In this document: positions 17,455 to 29,926 of the stretch, one piece after another
Position numbering within the stretch: the first letter of the stretch is position 1
Layout of the letters: every line of letters begins with the position of its first letter
Translations under genes and position numbers: made by a program
NCBI RefSeq assembly: GCF_018446385.1
Contig: NC_055986.1
Coordinates: forward strand, 28,765,593-28,829,592
From: Zingiber officinale
Lineage: Eukaryota > Streptophyta > Magnoliopsida > Zingiberales > Zingiberaceae
Direction: 5' to 3'
DNA length: 64,000 nt
Notes under the pieces: generated by a model
Told to the model about the DNA's origin: nothing
The model's input: only the letters and a program-made list of their open reading frames with translations
The model's database searches: none

Positions 17455-18060
17455 ATATATATGCTACATTGTTTTCTGAATCGCCCTGCTGTATGCAAAA
17501 TAATCAACAAACTTTGTGAATACTGATTGTCTTCTGTTAATCAATTGATATTCAAGTGGATGAGCTTTCATTTATTTCTTTAATGTTTTGGTGATGTTGC
17601 ACTATTGTAAGCCTCTACTAGCTAAAGATCCACAGCTCTTTTATTGCAAACTAAGATAAGAGTAAATGCTGAAACACTTATTCCAAATTTCAGCAGTAGA
17701 ATTTTTGATCTTTCTTGCAGAGTGATCCAGTCAGTTAAAATGTTGTTATTAGAGAACATTTGAAGCTTCGCCTTTCCAAATTTTGGCCAAACAAACTAAG
17801 AAACATGGGGAAAAATTTGCCATTTTTTTACATCACTCCTTCACTCGTATATAATCATAAAATTGAAACAGGCATCGACTTTCACACGGGCAAGAAGACC
17901 TCCCTGCACTTTCAACTTTTTTCGATCTTAAATACATTACCAATCTCAGCTGAAGGCTACACACAAATGTCGGTCCATGAACAAAACAATCTCTTTGTAT
18001 CATACTCTGTAAAGAACTGAACATCCTGTTGCAGATTAAGGTTTCGATTGTTTACCGAAT
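17455..18060. other. Convergent intergenic spacer
   Basis: Holds the 3' ends of the deaminase (+) and polygalacturonase (-) genes. AATAA-like signals occur near 17500. No further gene is seen. Confidence 0.5.
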
Positions 18061-20558
18061 TCAAAGAATTTGCACCAGATTGCAATGCTCTAAATGCTCA
18101 GTTGTGTAACAAAGTGATGCTTGATAGGGATTTTTGAGTGCTTCGCATGATTCTGGAGAAACCGAGTTAGAAAAGCCTTCAATGTAAGAACAGTTCCATG
18201 GAGATTTTGAGTTGACAGAGAGGTCCACATTCGATAAGCAAATGTTGCTAAAGTTAGCCCCTTGAATACCCTGCAAGAAGCCAGCAACATTAATATCTGT
18301 TCCTACAATGTCTTCTATGGTGATCATGTCGATAGTTGGAAGAGTGTTTGGATCATAATTGTCATCCGGGTGCTCTCCATATTGTCCCGTTATACCGATG
18401 GCCGTCTTAACGCTGCTCATGACGACGTTGGAGATGTGAATGTACTTGACATATCCTCCGCGCCCAGGGGATGTTTTTATTCTGATTCCATACAGGGAGT
18501 CAAAGAGAGAGATGCCATCTACCTGCACATTTGAAATGCCACCTGACATCTCACTGCCAATAGCAATCCCAGCACCAGAATGAGCTGCACCAACAATGTG
18601 TCGAATGCTGATGTTGGAACTTGGGTGAGCAAAGGCAATGCCATACTCATCCCATCCACTTTTGATGACGATGAGATCATCGCCGGTGTTGATGTAGCAG
18701 TCCTCAATGCAGACATTATTAGATGAATCTGAATTATTAAATATAGTAAGTAGCTGAAATTGATTATAATCAGCATTATACTTCAAACTGATACCCAAAT
18801 CAAACTTTCAAGCCATAGGCTTTTCAGTTTACCTGGATCTATCCCATCAGTGTTTGGTGAATCTGATGGCGCAAGGATTGTGACATTTTGGATGAGAACT
18901 TGGCTGTTAATCCAGTAAAAAGTCTCAAGTCTTCCCAACGATGTAAACCTCCACTCGTGCATCATCGACCGAAAGATGCTAACAAGAGAAACAATTCAAA
19001 TCATAGGAGAGACATACCTGCAATACACAGGGTGGATGGCCCAAAATGGCGAATCAGTGAAAGTAAGATTTGAGATGACCACTCCAGTTGAATACATCAG
19101 TTCTATCAGATGCGGCCGCGTGTAATCGAGAGTGTCATTCCTGAACCAGTCCCACCAAACACTGCCTTGGCCATTAACAGTCCCATTGCCACCTGCAGCA
19201 AGTTCATGCTTAAATCAGCTCAATTTTTTCGAACAATGGTGACATTTCGGTAAACTATACAATGTAGTAGTTTGTAACAGTATAGTAAACAACAAGAATA
19301 GATGGAAGCTCAGCTATACATAAAACTCTCATTGATACTAAGTCGAGGGACAAACTTCATTTGTAAAGTATGCTCACCTGTTATAATCACATCAGTCAAG
19401 TTAGATCCATGAATGAGGCTCTGATGCCTTGCGCCTGGTAACTCCCTACCGCGGCCATACGATGGCAATGGATCAATGATCGGCCAATCAACAGGGTCCT
19501 GTCGAAAGGCAATTTGGGTTAATTAATTCCAAAACAGAATGCACAATGTCACACCAAGGCAATAGACGACTTTGCATCAGAATTTGGCTGATTACACTAC
19601 TGATTTCTGTAAACGCATCTTTGTAGAAGGTTTAGCTCACCTTGGACCCGATTATTACAGCATCCTCATCCAGTGAGAGAGTCAGATGGCTGATGAGACT
19701 AAAACTCCCCGTCAGCCACTTCCCAGCAGGCACAAATAGCTGCGCCCCGCCCTTATCAGCAAATGAATGGAGGTAGAAGATAGCATTCTGAAATGCTTTG
19801 GTGTTTAGTGTGACACCATCGCCTACGGCACCGAACTCCGTCACGGTGACACTGTGAGGCCTATAAGTGCTCGATCCCATCTCCTTGCAGTATGAACTGG
19901 CCATTGCAGTCCATAAGAACTGGCCAACAGTTGCAAGAACCAGAAGAATTCTTAATACCTGAATGAAAATTTCATAGGTCACTTGGATGCAATTAGTAAT
20001 ACAATAAGGCCTAATGCATGCCATTTTTCTATGCTCCAATTAGCTACTAGGAGAATTCAAGAGCTGATTGGGCAAAATCAACTATACAAACCCTAGTCAT
20101 ATTGTAATATACAAGCAAGGCAGGTTTAATTCGACTTGGATTTTTCATCCTTGAGTTTCCAAAAACAAGAAAATAGATAGTTTGTGATAAAGAAGATAAA
20201 TTCTTAAATCATATCAAGGAACAGCAATGGGGATCGGGCAATCCTAAAATAATAAAAAAGTCATCTGGTAACTTGGATTTGCAATGAGTTGAACTATAAA
20301 GCTTCAGTTAACATTTTTGTATCGAGAAATCCAGATAAGGGATGGATCTGATCTACATAAAAGAAGAATTATTCCTCGAGAAGATAATATAATTATTTGA
20401 AGGTAAGAAGGAGGGGGAAAAAATCTCATCTTTCAGAACGCAGATCAGGAAGATCTGGCCACTAAGTTGCAGCAAAGGAAATAAAACTCAACAATTGACG
20501 AAAAGAGTTCTAAGAGCAAAGCAAGGGCAAGAGAAGGACTCACAGCACTCGTCTTCAT
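18061..20558 (-). CDS. GH28 polygalacturonase-like protein
   Basis: Six exons read downward: 20558-20544, 19958-19641, 19498-19378, 19192-19018, 18903-18833, 18728-18061; 1368 nt, 455 residues, with consistent phases. The true start is the small exon encoding MKTSA, which gives a signal peptide (residues 1 to about 24, hydrophobic VLRILLVLATVGQFLW) before SSYCKE; an ATG at 20039 would lie in intron 1. The beta-helix starts at VTEFGAVGDGVTLNT. GH28 motifs: N227-T-D229-G-I-D, G249-D-D251, R316-I-K318. The usual third motif GHG is replaced by G285-A-G, so the catalytic-site histidine is missing, as in part of the plant 'probable polygalacturonase' clade. The expected role is hydrolysis or modification of homogalacturonan in the cell wall; activity is uncertain. 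Confidence 0.92.
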
Positions 20559-21619
20559 AAGGCCAAGGCTCTGATCTCCACAAACACCAAGAGGAAATCA
20601 AATAGAAAGCACCTTCCACACTAAAGGCACAGAAACTGGAAGAAAGAACGAAGGAACAACAAAAAATAATTAATGACACACTAAGTCCTCCAAAGAGAAC
20701 CAGGCAAGTCCTTGTCTTCCACCTTTTGTCTTCCTCAGCTCTCTTTCCACTGTGAGTTCGCGCAGACCAGGTTGGTAACAGAGCTAGTCACGGAGGGCGG
20801 AAAGCCCCAGGGAATCAACTCAAATCAATCAATCCACTGACTGCTGGGAAGTTGGTTGGGCATTCTCATACTGTGCGACGCGTGCAATGCAGCAACAGGA
20901 GGTGGTGGCATCCGAGTGGAACCGCAAAAACTGGGGGAGAGGGCAGCGTGCAGGCAAACAGAAGAGAGGACAGAGAGAGAAAGAGAGAGGGGTCGAAGGG
21001 TCAGCAGCTTGTACAGGAGTAGTCTAGCTTTGGCTCTTGGGATTCCATTTCCATGGCGGAATACGGAACGCCCGTGAAGAAGAGGGTGGTTGAGAAGACG
21101 TCAATGCCCATGTCTCTGTCAATCCATCAATGTCATGGAAGGGTATCTTTTGTCATCTTGTCAAGAATTTAGCAGCTCGCAAAGGAAGGATTTTTAGAGC
21201 TTTTGACGACCCCCTTTAGTTTGTAATTTCTTCTTTAATTTTATATGTACTTAAATATTTATTTTATTTTATTTTATTATGAGGCATTAATTTATAATTA
21301 TTTTATATAGCAAAGATTGAATTAGAGTCTTTCTTAAAAAAACCTGATGTTGCAAGAGACGATTGAAGTGTTAATTACTTTTAGATTCAAATAACTAAAC
21401 TTATTTCATATTAAATCAAATTGTATGTCTTGTTTACAAACATTATTATTCTCTATTATTTTAAGAATTTTTAATACAGTCGAGGTATAAAATAACGTTT
21501 CACTAGCTCATGTGACTAAGATTCAATATTATTTACTCATTTATTCCCATCTAATGTTAAGTTGGTTACTATGAGATAGAATTTGTTATAATAGATAGAG
21601 GTCGATTTCTAATAAAGTC
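20559..21619. other. Upstream region of the polygalacturonase gene
   Basis: Contains the 5' UTR and promoter of the minus-strand gene. An AG-rich tract lies at about 20965-20995. No TATA box was placed. From 21200 on it is AT-rich without visible genes. Confidence 0.45.
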
Positions 21620-22810
21620 GAATGAATATTCTCCTTCCTAGTGGCCAACTATATATTCTTGATTTATCTCATCACATATGATTGTGGGGTGATCATATGG
21701 GGTTGTTGGAAAGATAAATTTCATCTTACTACAATATTATTTACTCTATTGCTTAGAGTTTGTCGAGCTTATTATACTAGAAGATGATCATTTCTTGAGA
21801 GATATATGTCCTTGGAAAAAAATAAAAAAATTCCTCCCACCCCCTAGTTAACTTGGTGGTCAACTATAAGTTGATCCCGTGATTTATCTCTTTCACAAAA
21901 TTTGGGGATGGACTGTGAGAGGCACTTACCCTCTATTTGGGAGAAGGTGAGTAAAGGGGAGGGAAAGGAAAACATGGGTAAACAAAATTTTTACACTTGT
22001 TTGGGAGAGAGTGAGCCATGAAGGGGAAGGGGAGAGAAGGGTAAAGCTTCCCCTTGCATGCTCGGGAATCGGCGAAATTCCTTACACCCCAATTAGAGAG
22101 AAGGGTAAAGCTTCCCCTTGCATGCTCGGGAATCAGCGAAATTCCTTACACCCCAAATTGGGGTGTAAGGAAGGGTAAGAAAAAATTATCCCAATTTTAT
22201 CCTTATTTATATTTTCACATGCAGATTTATTAAAAAAATAAGAGGATATTTTTGTAAATTTGTATATTTAACCTTCATTTCCATCCCTTTGAACTTTCCC
22301 TCCCTTCCAAACAAGGGCAAGATAAATATATTACTTTCCCTCCCTTCCCCTCCCTTCCCCTTCCATCCCCTTCCATTAATGAACCTTACCTCACCCCATC
22401 CAAACAGAGGGTTAGGGTGAGCGTAATTACTTTTTTACTATAGTATTATTCTATTCTCAATGCATGCATGCCCTCAAGAAAAAAACCCTTCACCCCTAAC
22501 CAACTTGACAGTTAGCTATAAGCTGATCCCATGATTTACTTCTTTTCCTATAACCCGGGGGTAGGTTGTGAAAGGCTCTTGGAGCAAGCATAATTACCTT
22601 TTCCTACAATATTAGATATCCAGTTGGTTAGATGATGATAAACTTACTATAATGGCTATAATGGGATAGAGATTAATTTTCGATGGTCATGAAAATCCCT
22701 CCCACCTCTAGCCAACTTGATGGTTAGCTATAAATTGATCCTATCATTTATCACCCTTCACATAAAATAATGACAGACTATGAGAGACATCTCGGTGAGC
22801 ATAAATATCT
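21620..22810. repeat. Four diverged repeat units, one split by a MITE
   Basis: Units near 21620-21720, 21830-21928 (continuing at 22415), 22490-22600 and 22690-22810 share a pattern of 'aacttg-tggttaactataa-ttgatcc-atgattta' and then 'gagaggc' and 'gagcataatta'. The second unit is interrupted by the MITE at 21929-22411; the other units serve as empty sites. Confidence 0.65.
21929..22411. mobile_element. MITE with TTA target duplication (PIF/Harbinger-like)
   Basis: Starts CCCTCTATTTGG, and its end reads CCCTCTGTTTGG on the other strand. Flanked by TTA at 21926-21928 and 22412-22414. The 3-bp TTA duplication is that of Tourist/PIF-Harbinger elements. Inside, a 62-bp block is duplicated in tandem (22033-22094 and 22095-22156) with about one difference. 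No coding frame. Length 483 bp. Confidence 0.75.
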
Positions 22811-24827
22811 TTTATTACAATACTACAATATTATTTAAGTAGACCCATAATTTATTTTTCTTTCTGGGGATATGTTTAGAAAGACGTTTAGAATGGTTAT
22901 AATTACTTTTTATTATAATATTATTTATTTTATGTATTCAAATTTTAAAAATTCAAAAACATTAGCGCTTTCTTTTTTTTCCACGTTAGAAATTTTACTT
23001 TGTCCTATTAAAAATTTATTGATTTTAATTTACGTCTTCAAATTTAGATAGGAGATAGGATTTAGATAGGCGAGCATTGAAATTTATAAACGTATATTAA
23101 GTTTAATTGAATTTTAAGTGATTTAGAGTTATATAGGTTCATAGCTGAAATTAACTGACGGATTAAAAAAAAAACTCTGAATCATTTTAAATCAAAACAA
23201 ATATACTTTTATTATTCTTTTCCAACAGTCACATATGAATTTGAAAGTGTTAATTTAGAGTACTGAATTTTTTTTACTTCGAACAGTTTGAAAAATTTAT
23301 CACAAACTATTTATAAGGATACTCACCGACAGATATCATTAATGAGTTACTAAAACTTTTCTAATTAATTAAAAACATATTAAATTTTTGAATTTTCTAA
23401 AATACGAGACTAGCTTTTATAGTAACATACTATACCTTAATTGTCTTTTATAGTAAAATACCAGACCTTCACTTTAGCCCACAACTGTTTATGTGAGATT
23501 AAATTAGACCAGTTTATATCTAACTTTCTAGCAGCTTATAGGACAACAAAAACAAAACAAAGAATTCAACTTCCAATTCCATTAATTAAATCCCTCCCAG
23601 CATGAGTTTACTTACATCAAATGAGGCTCCAAAGTTCAAAGAAAGCTTGGGCGTTGGAAAAAGTGAAATTTGAATGTGTTAAAAAAGAATGGAAGGAAGG
23701 AAGGTCCACAAAGAAGGGGACAAGAACAATTGGGGGAAGAAAATAAAGGACAACTTCTCTGCTCTGTTGCAGCAAAGTCCCTCCAGCTTTGGGATCCAAT
23801 GTCTTATTAACAATTGCCACTTGACTTATTCTCTGCAGTTTACTAGATCGAGCCCCTTCTTTCTACTGGATTAGCCAGTTCGATCGTTAATCCGGTCGAA
23901 TCGATTTCAGCTCGAGGCACATTGGAAAAGCGAGCAGTGAGATCAATGATTTGGTTTCACTTTCATTGTGGGGACGAAAGCTCGGGCATGCTACCGCCAG
24001 ACGATTCTGAGCTGTTTTTGTGCGGCCTCATAAATGGCTGCCATGTGAAATAGGTGCCACCGCAAAGGCAGAAAACAGAGAGCTTTAAATGAGGAGGACT
24101 TGGCCATGGCCATGGCCGCTACCTGCCAAGGACCTCCATTTCCAGGATCATGCAGCAGACAGACAGACAGATACCACCCTTCCTGATTCATGCAAAAGAA
24201 AGAAACAAGATCTTGCAACAGGACAGTACCGGCAGCCTGCAGATTCCATTAAGGATTCTTGGTCAATGTTCTTGTCGGCATTGATGGGTCATGAAGAGCA
24301 TCATGATGGACCATCTCGAAGCATTTGTTGGATAGATTTATCTTGAGCCGTCCTCGATCATATAATCGAGTGGTACCAACGAGCATGGCGAACACTCATC
24401 TCGACGAGATATAAAAACGGTGGCAGGGATTGGAGTAGTTTTTCATCTTTTAGGAATGTCCAGTAAAAGCTTTGGAGTAGCTTCCACAAAGAGGGACAGG
24501 AGGAGTCATGCGCCTTTAGCCTTCTCTCTCAGCAGTAAGCAATGCATGGCATGCTAATGGAACATGGATGTTTATTAATGATGAATGTTGGTGTAATCAT
24601 CAAACTTATTGTGTTTATGTCTGTGTCTTGTGGCAAGAACAAATCAAGTAACTTCCTTTGGTTTTAGCCATTCCATCTTGGTATAAACAAGGCAAATAGC
24701 CAATGTGTTTATCATTTCAGACATGAATGTGTCATTCAGGACAAACAATCCAACAAAACCACCATGTTAACTTTGGTTGATCTCCTTTCAGAATCTGATT
24801 AAATAAACTGCATCAAACTGAAAAGTT
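22811..24827. other. Intergenic, no gene seen
   Basis: AT-rich to about 23500, then more balanced sequence. Open frames at 23617-24346 overlap each other on both strands and show no domain. Includes the 3' flank of the CHUP1-like gene. Confidence 0.45.
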
Positions 24828-26951
24828 TTAGCCTACTTCCAGTATTGTACCAGCTTTCCATTGTTTCTGTTGTGATCCTCTACTCTGTGATTCAACCTTC
24901 TTCTTCAACTCCTCGATTGTGATCATCACCTCTGACTCGAGCCCTCCGGCAAACTGCAGTGAAATGGAGAACTAAATAATTGGTAAGATTTGATGTCAGT
25001 TGATCCATGGTCATTAGTAGGTTGGATCTATCTACAGTCTACTTGCCTGGTGAGCCCTATAGGCAAATTTCACCCCCTGAAACAGAAGTGCCTCTTGTGT
25101 CGATTGCCTTTCGGAGGGCTGAAACAGTTCGAGCTCCATTGACACTCTACTCAGGTAGAGTCTTGCAAGCTTCACAGAGATTTGTTTCATCTGCAATTGT
25201 AAATGAATAATTTTTTTAGGAAATTGATGATTGAAAGTGAAGAGGAAAGAATCTACAATGTAGGCAACTCTCTATCCTTTCTTCGAAAGAAAAAAGATCA
25301 GGCCTGTACCTTGTTAACCATGCCACAATCTAGCAACCAATCAGTCGGAATTTTGCACTCCTTGTATAACATCATATTTGCATTCCTCAACTCGAGCAAT
25401 CGATTGACGCCGCGCTCCAACCTTGCATCATCATGGACCACAGCATGAGTACTAGTTGTTAGAAAATAGAAAGAAAATGTTGGAAATGAAAGCAGAATGA
25501 GAAATTGATCATGAGTTTCTGCTTAATTACTTGTCTAGTAAGTTTGAAATCTTCTTTAGTGTTGCCTCACATGGTGAGGAGGAATCATCCTTCAAAGAAC
25601 AAACTTGAGCTTCAAGTTGTTTTAGATCACGGTACTGAACGGCGGCTTCACGCAATGCATCTGCTCTCTTCTCGGGCCAATCGAAATGCTTCAACACAGC
25701 TCTCTCATCAACCTGCTCAGTAGGTCATAGAGAAACCACAAGAGTAAATACAAGAAAGATGTTATGCATGGTCCAAATTCTATGATTCAGGAACATCAAC
25801 AAATTTGTATCCTGGAGGAAATTAATTGAGTACAGAATCATACCAAGGTGGAGAGTTCTCCGTCAAGCCAATCAACAAAGGTTAGGACATCTTCCATGCT
25901 AGTGAAAGATGACAATTGCACCTTCTCTATAAGCTGCTTGATGAGCTGCCCTTTTGTTTCCACGTCTGCTTTAATCTGCCCATGAACATCAACATTACAT
26001 GAAGAATAAAACTTTGGTGATTTTTGACAGAAGCAACAGGATCTACCGCTACTAGATGAGCTGATCTATGTTGAAGTTCTCCAACAATGCCACTATGTAC
26101 GATACTAGAGATAGTGTTGGGAGAACCCCCATTGCTTGTTGAACCTTGCTTTCCCTCTTGCTTTGTCAGTGAATGGTATAGTTGGACTAGAACAGAGGAA
26201 GCCTTGTTCACTGTTGCTCTTCCTGAAGCATTGTGAGGTGGAGGAGGAGGTGGTGGTGGTGGTGGTGGTGGTGGTGGACCATGGGAAGCACGTTTGGAAG
26301 GCGTCAAAGTTGGAACAGGCATCTTAATCATTGCATTTGGTTGAAATTCTACTGCTTGGGTAGCAGGTCCCATTGCCAAAGGCTGGTTCTTGCAGATACT
26401 GTTTCCTAATTTAACCTCCATTTCTGTAGGATTGTTCTGCTTTTCCTGAACAAGTTCCAGCAAACCTCTAAACTTAGATTTGACATCTAATCAAGTCATT
26501 TAGTTTAATCATTCTTTAAATCAAAAGTTCATTCTAATTTGTTCATTAAGTTCCATACCTGATCAATCTTCTCCATGCTCTTGATCTTTGCTTCAGCTGC
26601 ATCGAGATCTTGCTCCAGCTTCCTGTTCTGTGACTCCAACTCAACATTCCTCACCTGCAACTTCACAATCTCAGTCTTCAATCCTGTCACTTCCTTCTGC
26701 AACTCCCTCACCAATCTCTCACTCTCACCATCGACTCTTGGGGCACCCAAACCGTGAGTGCCCGGCCTACGCTTGTTGAACTGAGGAGATCTCTCAGCCA
26801 ATTTTGTGCTGCTTGAATCAAAAGAAGTAGATTTCGGTCTCGCCTTCAACCCTGTAGAGGTCCCATTAGCTGTATCTGTTCTCGGAGAGTCCTTCACTCT
26901 CGAGACTACCCTGGTTCTGGCTGCACGTGGAACTGCGAGCTCTTGCTTCAT
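24828..26951 (-). CDS. CHUP1-like protein (coiled coil, polyproline, CHUP1 domain)
   Basis: Seven exons read downward: 26951-26559, 26445-26047, 25975-25844, 25712-25531, 25421-25310, 25190-25047, 24953-24828; 1488 nt, 495 residues, all phases agree. A basic, serine-rich N-terminus is followed by a coiled coil (about 74-131), a run of 14 prolines (188-201), and the C-terminal CHUP1 domain: VLVQLYHSL, WLDGELSTLVDERAVLKHFDWPEKRADALREAA, KIPTDWLLDCG, STQEALLFQGVKFAYRAHQFAGGLE. CHUP1 anchors chloroplasts to the plasma membrane and drives actin formation; relatives such as IPGA1 act on microtubules. This protein is half the length of CHUP1 and lacks its long N-terminal part, so it belongs with the short family members and its exact role is open. 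The last intron has a GC donor (CAG|GCAAGT). Confidence 0.92.
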
Positions 26952-27002
26952 AGCTTTGCTTGGACAAAGCAGTACTGCTGCCTCAAAGCTGTAGCTGTGG
27001 AG

Positions 27003-27010
27003 TATATATA
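27003..27010 (-). promoter_or_regulatory. TATA-box candidate of the CHUP1-like gene
   Basis: TATATATA on the minus strand, 52-59 bp upstream of the ATG at 26951; this would give a 5' UTR of only 20-30 nt. Confidence 0.4.
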
Positions 27011-27041
27011 TTCGAGATTATATCTTTATCATCGTGGTAGC

Positions 27042-27077
27042 TGAGGAAGGAGGAAGGAGGAAGGAGGAAGGAGGAAG
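27042..27077. repeat. Seven-bp microsatellite (GAGGAAG)n
   Basis: About five uninterrupted copies of GAGGAAG, just upstream of the TATA-like box of the CHUP1-like gene. Confidence 0.9.
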
Positions 27078-27604
27078 AGATCACCAGTTGACTAAATTAT
27101 GAAGCTAACGCGTTCAGGTTCAGTGGCAGCCATAAATATTACTTATTCATGCATGCCAGTAATTGTCCGTGTGGCTCCATGCTAAGTGAGAAAAAAAACT
27201 TAGGACCAGAGGATCTTAATGGTGTGATTTACTAATTGCATGCCTTTTCATTTCTGATCTCTTGCCTAAGATATATAGAGGGAAATGAGACAAATTATCA
27301 GATCAGTTCGCATTGCTGTATGCCTGTCTTAAAAGCCAAGTGCATCCATCTCTGATGCTTTTTTATGTGGGTGTCAAAGGTGGTTAGGTTAATTAACTAG
27401 TGCAACTTAGAAAACATTCGAATCACATAAAATTCTTCTTTCATTTTTCTAGATTTTCTTGCATTAACGCATGTGACAAACAAGACATTTTGAAATCACA
27501 CATCCAATAAATTGGCGAAGAATGAATGCATATAAACCAAACAAGTTCGGTGCTCACTTAATCCAGCAACCATACCTAATACCTTAATTCCAAGTAAATT
27601 AAGC
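27078..27604. other. Upstream intergenic, no gene seen
   Basis: Distal promoter side of the CHUP1-like gene; no coding signal or repeat recognised. Confidence 0.45.
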
Positions 27605-27990
27605 AATCACCCGAGCCATGATTTACCTCTTCCGTGTTAGTCCTGGGACGGATTGATGAGGACCCTGGGGGCGAGTGTATTCGTCTTTTTACCACCATGA
27701 ATATACTCGTGCATTAAGCCCCCTCGCACTTTGGCTCGCCTCATGGCCGGCTATTGTCGTGATGGGCTCTATTTTCGGAAGATATGTAGATTTTATCATC
27801 ATGAAGTCTGAGGTTCAAATCTTGACAAAATCGAGGTAAATGTTTCCCTCATGTGCTAGTCATTATTCCAAAGACTAGTAACCGTCCGTGATTTACCTCC
27901 TCCGTGTTGGCCCTGAGACGGGTTGGCGGGGGTGCTGGGGGCGAGCGTATTCGTCTTTACCACCATGAGTATATTCGTTCATTCCCCATG
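27605..27990 (+). mobile_element. SINE-like repeat, one full and one partial copy
   Basis: The block 'tgatttacctc-tccgtgtt' to 'gtattcgtcttt...accaccatgaatatactcgt' (27610-27715) recurs at 27890-27980. The second copy is preceded by a segment with a tRNA B-box-like GGTTCAAATC near 27812 and an upstream 'tggccggctattg' that could be an A box. Together this suggests a tRNA-derived SINE next to a 3' fragment of a sister copy. No clear target duplication was found. Confidence 0.45.
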
Positions 27991-28728
27991 ACAGACAAGT
28001 AGCTGAGAGCTTGTATTTGATTATTTGAAATTTTTATATTTTAAATTTATTTAGTTGATTATTAAATTTGATAATATAAATTTATTTGTTCATTTTAAAA
28101 TTTTATTTATTTATTTATTTAGCACATTGGTAAAAATTTTATCGATGAATAAATTTATTTTTTTAATTTAACGAGATGAGATTTTGCTTGTGAAGGATGA
28201 TTTTTCCGATTGCAACTTCTTAATATCCTCATGATTCTTCTCCCCTTTCTTTGTCACCAATCGACTGCATCCAACCCAACTCCACCTTCAAATTGGACAT
28301 GACTACGAATGTGACCCATCTTCGACTCCAAGAAATGGCTTGGGTGATGTTGATCTTTTGACCGGACGTTCATGTGACTGACGTCGTTTGAGTGACGCAA
28401 ATTAAGCTTGAGCTATATGGTGGGTCACAAAGCCATTTAAATTATGAATATATCCGAAGTTTTTAGGCTTTTGAGAAGAAAGGTTATGCATGGGTTCCAG
28501 CTAGTTAATGCATAGGCCTTGGATTTTGTTGACTTGAATTAGAAGATGAACAAAGAAGTAGCTTCTACTCTTGGATATGATTTGTTTTTTGATTGTTGGT
28601 TTGAATGTGGTTGTCCAGTGCACTTCAAATGATACTGAGCAGTGCGTTCAGAGGTCACATTATTTGAAGTGACATCGCTGGATCATAATATATAGATAAA
28701 GAAGTGTTCTAATTAATTATTGATACTA
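27991..28728. other. Intergenic, no gene seen
   Basis: AT-rich; left flank of copia element 2. Confidence 0.45.
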
Positions 28729-29087
28729 TTATTTATTAGATTATATATATTTATTTATAGTTTTAGGGTAATATTGTCATTTTCTCTTTTATATTTAGAG
28801 TTTTTTAATTAAACTATATCATCCTGTCCAAAAGTGAACGAGTGAAAAGCTGGGGAGGTGACGGTTTCGCTGACCGGATGTTGATTCCGCTTCGCTCTGT
28901 AAAACAAACAACGTTAGTGCTGAATCGAGGAAGGGGTCTTTAGCGTTAACCTTCCGATGCTCAAGTCAGTCACCGGAATGTGGAGAAGAAGTGAAGCAAT
29001 AATAGAATTATGTGCCCAAAAAATAGACCATGTGTACCTTCGTCGGTGATGGACCCCCCTTTATATAGAGCCCCAGTGGGCGACGTA

Positions 29088-29533
29088 TAAGAGTGTCAAT
29101 TCGGGTGGGTCGGGTCAGTTGATTTTTTTTAAACCCAATCCGAACCCGAATTCAACCCGAAACCTCTAAACCCGAACCCGACCAACTCGAACCAGACCCG
29201 GATAACCCGAAAACCCAATTCAAAACGATTTTTTTTTTTACTATTTTTCCTATAATTCTTCACTTTTATCCCAATACTCCATCATTATCATACTAATATT
29301 GATACTAATATACATAAAAATATCTTAATTTTTAAAATAAAATTTGATTTAATCCCAAAAAATCGAATAAACCCTATATTTGGATCAACCCGGGTCAACT
29401 CGAACCCGACCCGACCCAACCAAAAATTTTCAACCCTCCAATCGGAACCCGAAAATGTCCAACCTGAACATGATTTTTTTTCAGGTTGACTCGGGTTGGA
29501 TCGTCGAGTCAGGTTTATTTTTGACACCCCCTA
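29088..29533. mobile_element. hAT-type MITE rich in CCCGAACCCGACC motifs
   Basis: The ends TAAGAGTGTCAA and (other strand) TAGGGGGTGTCAA form short inverted repeats. Flanks GGCGACGTA / GGTGACGTA are an 8- to 9-bp duplication with one change. Solo LTR 'A' has the uninterrupted site. Internal sequence is a degenerate run of 'aacccgaacccgacc' units on one side and 'gggttgg' on the other. Confidence 0.8.
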
Positions 29534-29926
29534 GGTGACGTACACGCTCCTCGTGGGCACGTTCTCCGATATATTTGTGGTCACGTCCTCCAACATGTTC
29601 ATGGCCACGTTCTCCAACATGTACGGGGCCACATCCTCCACTATGTCCTATGAAAGGATGTCGTGAGGACCACTGTCAGGCCTGGTCCTAGACTTTGAAG
29701 GATCCAGTGCAAAAAAAAAAAAAAAATGGGCCCTTTAAATTCAGATAAAAATAATAAAATCGATACTATATAATAATTCATCAACAGAACACATAAACTA
29801 AAATCCATAATAATGAAAACATTATATTCAATGTTGCTAATACTTAGTATTAGAAAATGAAAAAGAATTATTACAATTAACTATGAAAAATTGATCTTCT
29901 TGCAGTTTTATTTGCAAAGTCATCGA

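Noticed and set aside
19632-20039. ATG at 20039 as start of the polygalacturonase
   Set aside because: The upstream part is intron 1; the small exon at 20544-20558 with a GTGAGT donor gives a proper signal peptide.
23617-24346. Possible gene between polygalacturonase and CHUP1-like
   Set aside because: Frames on both strands overlap, lack domains and splice structure, and look like chance.
26136-26327. Plus-strand frame with a valine run
   Set aside because: Antisense shadow of the polyproline codons of the CHUP1-like gene.
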